From Dermanyssus gallinae (Eukaryota > Arthropoda > Arachnida > Mesostigmata > Dermanyssidae): a stretch of 64,000 nucleotides of DNA. Within the stretch, counting starts at the first letter, position 1. Each line of letters starts with the position of its first letter. The stretch lies in assembly GCA_003439945.1 (NCBI GenBank), contig QVRM01002793.1:385759-449758 (forward strand), written 5' to 3'. The notes beneath the pieces were generated by a model. It ran no database searches. It was not told the origin of the DNA and worked only from the letters and a program-made list of their open reading frames with translations. Below, piece after piece: positions 59,859-64,000 of this stretch. Both the position numbers and the translations under genes were made by a program.

Positions 59859-60461
59859 GATGGTGCCTTGCCATCCAAACCCCATAAAAAAACAACCCAC
59901 CCGCTAGACGATGCTGTAGCAACCACCCACACCACCGCTGCTACTATTAACGTCCGTTGGCGACGTGGGACGAGACGACAGCCCCATCGACGACCCCGGA
60001 GGGCTGGGGAAGGGGTTCTGTTTTCGTAGCGGCGGCTATATAGATAGATAGATAGGTCGCTAGATAGATAAGAGAAACGGAGCCTTAGTGGTCACCTCGC
60101 ACACTTCGTGAGGTGAGGTGAGACCACCAGCCCTCGATAAGGCCACCAACGTCAAATAGAATTTGCCGATTCATCATGCAGTGGCCGATGGTGAGGATGA
60201 CGGAGTGCCCGCACAGACGAGTCCGGCCTGCGCCGTCGTTCGCTTACACAATCATCTCTCGTAATGGCACTCGTTTTCGTCGCGAGCGTCGACGAGCATG
60301 GATGGAGTTGGAGGAATTTAGTTCGAATATGTTCGTTCATCGGTCCTCTCCTCCCTCGGTCGCTGACGACTGCTCCAACCTCTCGATAATTTTCGCGCAG
60401 TCAGCTTCTTTTGAGGCGCAAAGTGCGCGAACTACGTGGGCCGGCAAACATTGGCTTTACC

Positions 60462-60513
60462 TATAAATATATATATATATAAATAAATATATATATATAT
60501 ATATATATAATTA

Positions 60514-60598
<85 letters not shown>

Positions 60599-60602
60599 TA
60601 TA
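60462..60602. repeat. Long (TA)n tract
   Basis: About 140 bp of TA with AAATAAATA interruptions at the left end. Confidence 0.95.
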
Positions 60603-60779
60603 CATACACGCATTTTTCTTATAACATCCATCCAAATGCACTCCAAAGTGCTAACATAAAAAAACGCTATATAATAAAAACATCAATACATATACATTTC
60701 CGTATTGATAGTGGTTGGTGACGATTGCATTCGATTACGATTATTATATGACTTTAAAAGCCTACTATAGTTGATTGAC

Positions 60780-62750
60780 CCCCCAGATAGTTGCTGATCG
60801 TAGGGCGCTTTATGGACGACATAGAGCAACCTACAAGAAACTGCTCGTGGAGAATAAGCGCCGGTATGATGAGGAGGAGGAGTTTCGCATGCTTCAGAGA
60901 GCAGAGCGCGAACCCCATGTCTACATTGTTCGCCGGCTGAGCAAAGGCATGCACAGCATGACAAAGGAGCAGTTGCGGCAGCACTTTAGTGCGCTTCTGC
61001 TCGATGCAAACGCCCCCGCGCCTAACCCAGTTATTGAGCGACCGCTCACTCTGGAGCAGCACTGCATGAATTCGCCGTTTACGGTGGAAGAAGTGGTGCA
61101 GATCTTGCGCGGGTTGCCCAAGAGGAAGAGTAGTGGTCCTGATGGGATCTATTACGAACACTGGGCTAAGTCGTCCGATGTTTTAGCAGGGGAGCTGTGT
61201 AATCTGTTTAATCAGATACTCAGCGGGGGACACATACCCCAGGTTTGGCACGAGGCCAGACTTACTCTGCTATTCAAGGGCAAATACGGTGACAACGTGG
61301 ACGATCCAAATCTCTACCGGGGTATCGCGTCGGAACGCACTCTTAAGAAAATCTTCGCCAAGTTGATTATCTCGAGGGTGTTTCCAACTGTGGAGAAGAC
61401 CCTACCTCCGGAGCAATTCGGATTCAGGAAGGGTCGAGGTACACAGGACGCGATCCACGTACTCCAGTCGGAAGTTGAGCGGGTGTTGGCTGTGCCCGGG
61501 GGCCACTTGTACGCCGTCTTTATTGATTGTGTCAAGGCCTTCGACAAAGCTCCCCGTCACTTACTAGTCGATTCATTTCGACATGCTGGGGTGGGTGGTT
61601 CTTTTCTACGAGTGCTCTCCAGCTTCTTTGCTGAAGACCGCCTTGAAGTAAACATAAGGGGCGAAGACACCTTGCAGCTGAGGCAAAACGTAGGGACCCC
61701 TCAAGGGGACCCTCTCAGTTGCCTAGCCTTCTCTTTGCTCATTGCAGACCTAGCCCGCCACGTGCGGAAGGAGTTTAGAAACGCCGTCGTACGCGGATGA
61801 CATAGTAGTGGCCCACCGGGACCGCGGTGCCATTCGTCGTATTGTCGGCGACGTAGAAGGTTACCTTCACCGTAGGGGCCTACAAATAAATTCGCGGAAG
61901 ACGAAAGCCATTAAGTTTCGCCGTGGGGGTCGATTGGCTGCAGCAGACGTAATACCCTGCTGTGGCCAACCGCTGGAGTTTGTCAACTCCTTCCCGTATT
62001 TGGGTCTGAGACTGCACTATACGGGAACGACCTTTACCAAGCACATCGGCGACAGGTGTCGGGCGGCTATTGCCTCTATTCACACAGAGGTGAGAGATCT
62101 TCGACGACTGTCTCTGAGTGCTGCATTGCGTCTTTTTGAGCTTAAAATTGTGCCAATGTTGAGCTACAGCCTTGGCAGGGTGTGGGGCCATCTTTCCGCC
62201 GCAAATTTTGCGCAGCTAGAAAGATGCTTCACAATATATATGAAGCGCGTTCTTTGCTTGCCGCGCACGGCAAGGAATCGCTTTGTGTACCTGCTAGCGG
62301 GTTGCGGACCGGCAGTGGAAATAATCAGAGTCAGGCTTAAGTCACCTATTACAATGCCACTTCAACAATTTTTGTTGGAGTGGCAGGGAAAAGTGACCGA
62401 GGCCTCGGCTGAGGTAGCGCAGTTAGATGTGTACCTCACCAGGGAGCTTTGGGAGGGAATGGCATGCACTAGCCGGCACGTGTACACAAGGTACATTGTA
62501 CATGGCTATCATCACTTGGTGTGTTCAACTCAAGGATTTCACCAAGTTGGCGATCAATGTCGTCGCCGGTTCTGCTCGCAGGTATGCGCTAAATACCACG
62601 CAGCGAGATGCCAGTCGCATCGGCGGTCTTTGCACTTTCTTGCCCGGTGGGACGGTCGCTAAAGTGTTAAAATTGTATATAATGATGATTGTATTGTATT
62701 TATGTACCATCTTGAAATGCAAAATTATTGCGAAATAAACAATATGTATG
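60780..62750 (+). mobile_element. 5'-truncated non-LTR retrotransposon with target-site duplication
   Basis: The insertion is bounded by TATAGTTGATTGAC at 60766-60779 and TATAGTTCATTGAC at 62751-62764, a 14-bp target duplication with one mismatch. The insert is 1.97 kb and begins inside an ORF2 just upstream of the RT domain, so endonuclease and ORF1 are missing. It ends about 90 bp after the stop codon, with AATAAA near 62734 and no poly(A). It is the best-preserved element in the window, with a single frame break over 1.9 kb, and so probably the most recent insertion. It lies in the last CELF intron in the sense orientation, about 235 bp upstream of the final exon. Confidence 0.9.
60781..62662 (+). 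pseudogene. Reverse transcriptase ORF2 fragment with one frameshift at the YADD box
   Basis: Frame 1 (to the stop at 61798) carries the palm approach KRKSSGPDGIYYEHW, LLFKGKYGDNVDDPNLYRGI, FGFRKGRGTQDAIHVLQ, motif A LYAVFIDCVKAFDKAP (about 61510-61555) and motif B TPQGDPLSCLAFSLLIADL (about 61695-61750). The catalytic YADD of motif C lies at 61790-61801 but in the +1 frame, which then runs open to 62662. That frame carries the thumb (FVNSFPYLGLRLHYTG) and a C-terminal Cys/His-rich segment CRRRFCSQVCAKYHAARC (about 62555-62610). The break therefore falls exactly at the active site. The initiating residue is lost by truncation. I do not assign a clade. Confidence 0.88.
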
Positions 62751-62920
62751 TATAGTTCATTGACGAGCCGATTTCAATGGCGTGAATCATTGAATCGTAT
62801 CGAACAATCACGATCTCGTCTCTCGGTGCCTGTGTGTGTTCACAGAGACGACTGACTACCATTACAGCCGAGACCATATTGAACAAAGCCGCGTGCGTGC
62901 TGTAACTACTATAATTGCTC

Positions 62921-62962
62921 TCTGCGTTGTATGTGTGTTGTCTGTGTGTTGCCTGCGTGCTG
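62921..62962 (+). repeat. UGU/GU-rich tract upstream of last CELF exon
   Basis: TTGTATGTGTGTTGTCTGTG and following TGTTGCCTGCGTGC, ending about 25 nt before the acceptor at 62986. Confidence 0.8.
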
Positions 62963-62986
62963 GCTGGCGTGCGCGCCACATTTCAG

Positions 62987-63140
62987 GGCGACGAATCAGA
63001 GCAAGTGTTTCGGATTCGTCTCGTTCGATAATCCGACGTCGGCCCAGAACGCCATCCAGGCTATGAACGGCTTCCAGATCGGAATGAAGCGACTCAAAGT
63101 ACAACTCAAGAGACCGAAAGACTCCTCCAGACCCTACTGA
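62987..63140 (+). CDS. CELF: CELF/Bruno-like protein, terminal exon with C-terminal half of RRM3 and stop
   Basis: A 154-nt coding exon after ATTTCAG, phase 2 in (AG|G = Arg), closing with TGA at 63138-63140. It encodes [20 protein letters not shown], with RNP1 KCFGFVSF at residues 336-343, then [20 protein letters not shown] and the terminal [10 protein letters not shown]. The ending LKVQLKRPK...(R/K)PY-stop is the hallmark C-terminus of CELF proteins and Bruno. With the five upstream exons it completes 380 residues of uninterrupted frame. No frameshift or missing RNP residue is seen, so this looks like a functional gene. Confidence 0.98.
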
Positions 63141-64000
63141 GATCAACTGCACCCGCAGCTGCTCAAGTACCGCCACGACAGCCGCTATCCAAGGCATCCA
63201 CAGCACTGACAACTAACTGTTGTAGTGCAGTGCGTGCTTTTTGTTTTGTGGCAGTAGCAGCAGTTGATTGATTGAGTGAGTACGTTTTGTTCGAGTTGTT
63301 TGTTGTTTGCCTGTTTGGGTGCAGTCGTGCGAGTCGCGATCCACCCGAAACAACGCGATCTCGTTCCCTTCGCTCGCTGTCCCGAACTTTGGTCGTCGTT
63401 TTCGTTTCGTGTCTGCTTTAGCGTTCGCTGCTTTGTTTTGTTTCCTGTTGCCCAAATACACGATCGACGAGTGTCTTCAGTCGACATCAGGCCAGTGCGG
63501 TGGTAGCGCACACCACGACCGTTGTTGTCACTGCCTACCGCTGCTGTTGTCTGCAACGGTGACGAAGACAGAAACGGATGTGAAGGGGGGTAGGCGAGCC
63601 CCGGACGGCGATGCCGATCATGATTACGGTCGTACGGATGAGGATGACGATTGGTTGATCGATTGATGCATCAATTGGCTAATTTTCATTCATTCATTCA
63701 TTCGCTTATTCATTTATTAATGTTGTGAGCGGGCTTAGCTGCCTGCGCGTGTATGAGAGATACCAGTATGGACTCTGGAAGGTGTCTGTCGTAAGCTGGC
63801 AATGGCGCGCGTTCGAGCGCTCTTCTGTAGAGAGACGATTGATTGTCTCTATCCCTCGGCGGTCTACTCTGGCGCGTTGTCAATGTTCGGGGATCTCTAT
63901 GCTTGCCCTCACTCCGCTGCAGCGAGCGGCCCATGAAGTGGCCCATCGAACGTTCATATCAATACTAGGACCCGTCAAGCAGGACAAAACATCAACAACA
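63141..64000 (+). other. CELF 3' UTR and downstream sequence
   Basis: Follows the stop codon. It contains a GU-rich stretch GAGTTGTTTGTTGTTTGCCT (about 63293-63312), close to the GU-rich element consensus UGUUUGUUUGU bound by CELF proteins, and an (ATTC)n run at 63686-63705. There is no canonical AATAAA on the plus strand before the window end, so the poly(A) site may lie outside or use a variant signal. Open frames here are not conserved proteins. Confidence 0.7.

Larger units (their letters stand above)
57970..62986 (+). other. CELF intron (5.0 kb), last intron
   Basis: GTAAGT...TTTCAG intron containing a minus-strand Tc1/mariner-type relic, SINE-3, long (TA)n tracts, a GATA repeat at 60040-60073 and a young LINE insertion. 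Segments 59150-59690 and 59880-60460 show no recognisable gene; the open frame at 60176-60466 matches nothing I know. Confidence 0.85.

Noticed and set aside
60775..61800. Reading the LINE frame as starting at TTG 60775
   Set aside because: The first codons lie in the target-site duplication, so the true start was lost by 5' truncation.

Overview
This is a eukaryotic, animal-type window. It contains GT-AG introns of 1.6 to 11.3 kb, abundant (TA)n, (TTG)n and (CAG)n microsatellites, three tRNA-derived SINE families, non-LTR retrotransposon relics and mariner-type DNA transposon relics. An arthropod is the most natural host. A chelicerate such as a mite or tick is possible, but I cannot prove the taxon from the sequence.

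The one protein-coding gene I can support is the 3' half of a CELF/Bruno-family (CUG-BP/Elav-like) RNA-binding protein on the + strand. Six exons are visible: 25028-25246, 26842-26985, 37810-37912, 46108-46332, 57672-57969 and 62987-63140 (stop). They have canonical splice sites and mutually consistent phases (0,0,1,1,2). Together they encode 380 residues: the C-terminal half of RRM2, a Gly/Ala/Pro/Ser-rich linker, and a complete RRM3 ending in the family's Lys-Arg-Pro-Lys...Pro-Tyr tail. RRM1 and the first half of RRM2 were not found and presumably lie left of the window, so positions 1-25027 would be intron or upstream sequence. The 3' UTR starts at 63141.

The introns hold most of the remaining content. 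1-1.4 kb: R1-like LINE relic (-). 6.2-6.7 kb: SINE-3 and a LINE 3' end. 9.95-11 kb: possible gag-like relic. 16.1-17.8 kb: nested LINE, SINE-1 and mariner. 22.1-23.6 kb: SINE-1 and a second mariner. 27.4-28 kb: third mariner. 29 kb: SINE-2. 33.4 kb: long foldback. 33.95-35.25 kb: LINE relic. 35.9-37.8 kb: UGU-rich tract running up to an exon. 41.8-42.2 kb: LINE 3' end. 47 kb: near-perfect hairpin. 47.7-50.6 kb: SINEs plus a roughly 205-bp duplication. 57.3 kb: SINE-1. 58.5-59.1 kb: Tc1/mariner-type relic (-). 59.7 kb: SINE-3. 60.78-62.75 kb: the youngest LINE, 5'-truncated, flanked by an imperfect 14-bp target duplication, with one frameshift exactly at its catalytic YADD box.

The most interesting functional idea is autoregulation. 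CELF proteins bind UGU-rich RNA, and sense-strand UGU tracts lie close to five of the six visible CELF exons and in the 3' UTR. Also notable are unusually clean inverted repeats, a roughly 140-bp repeat family tied to (TA)n tracts, and an 80-88 bp direct repeat flanking a mariner.
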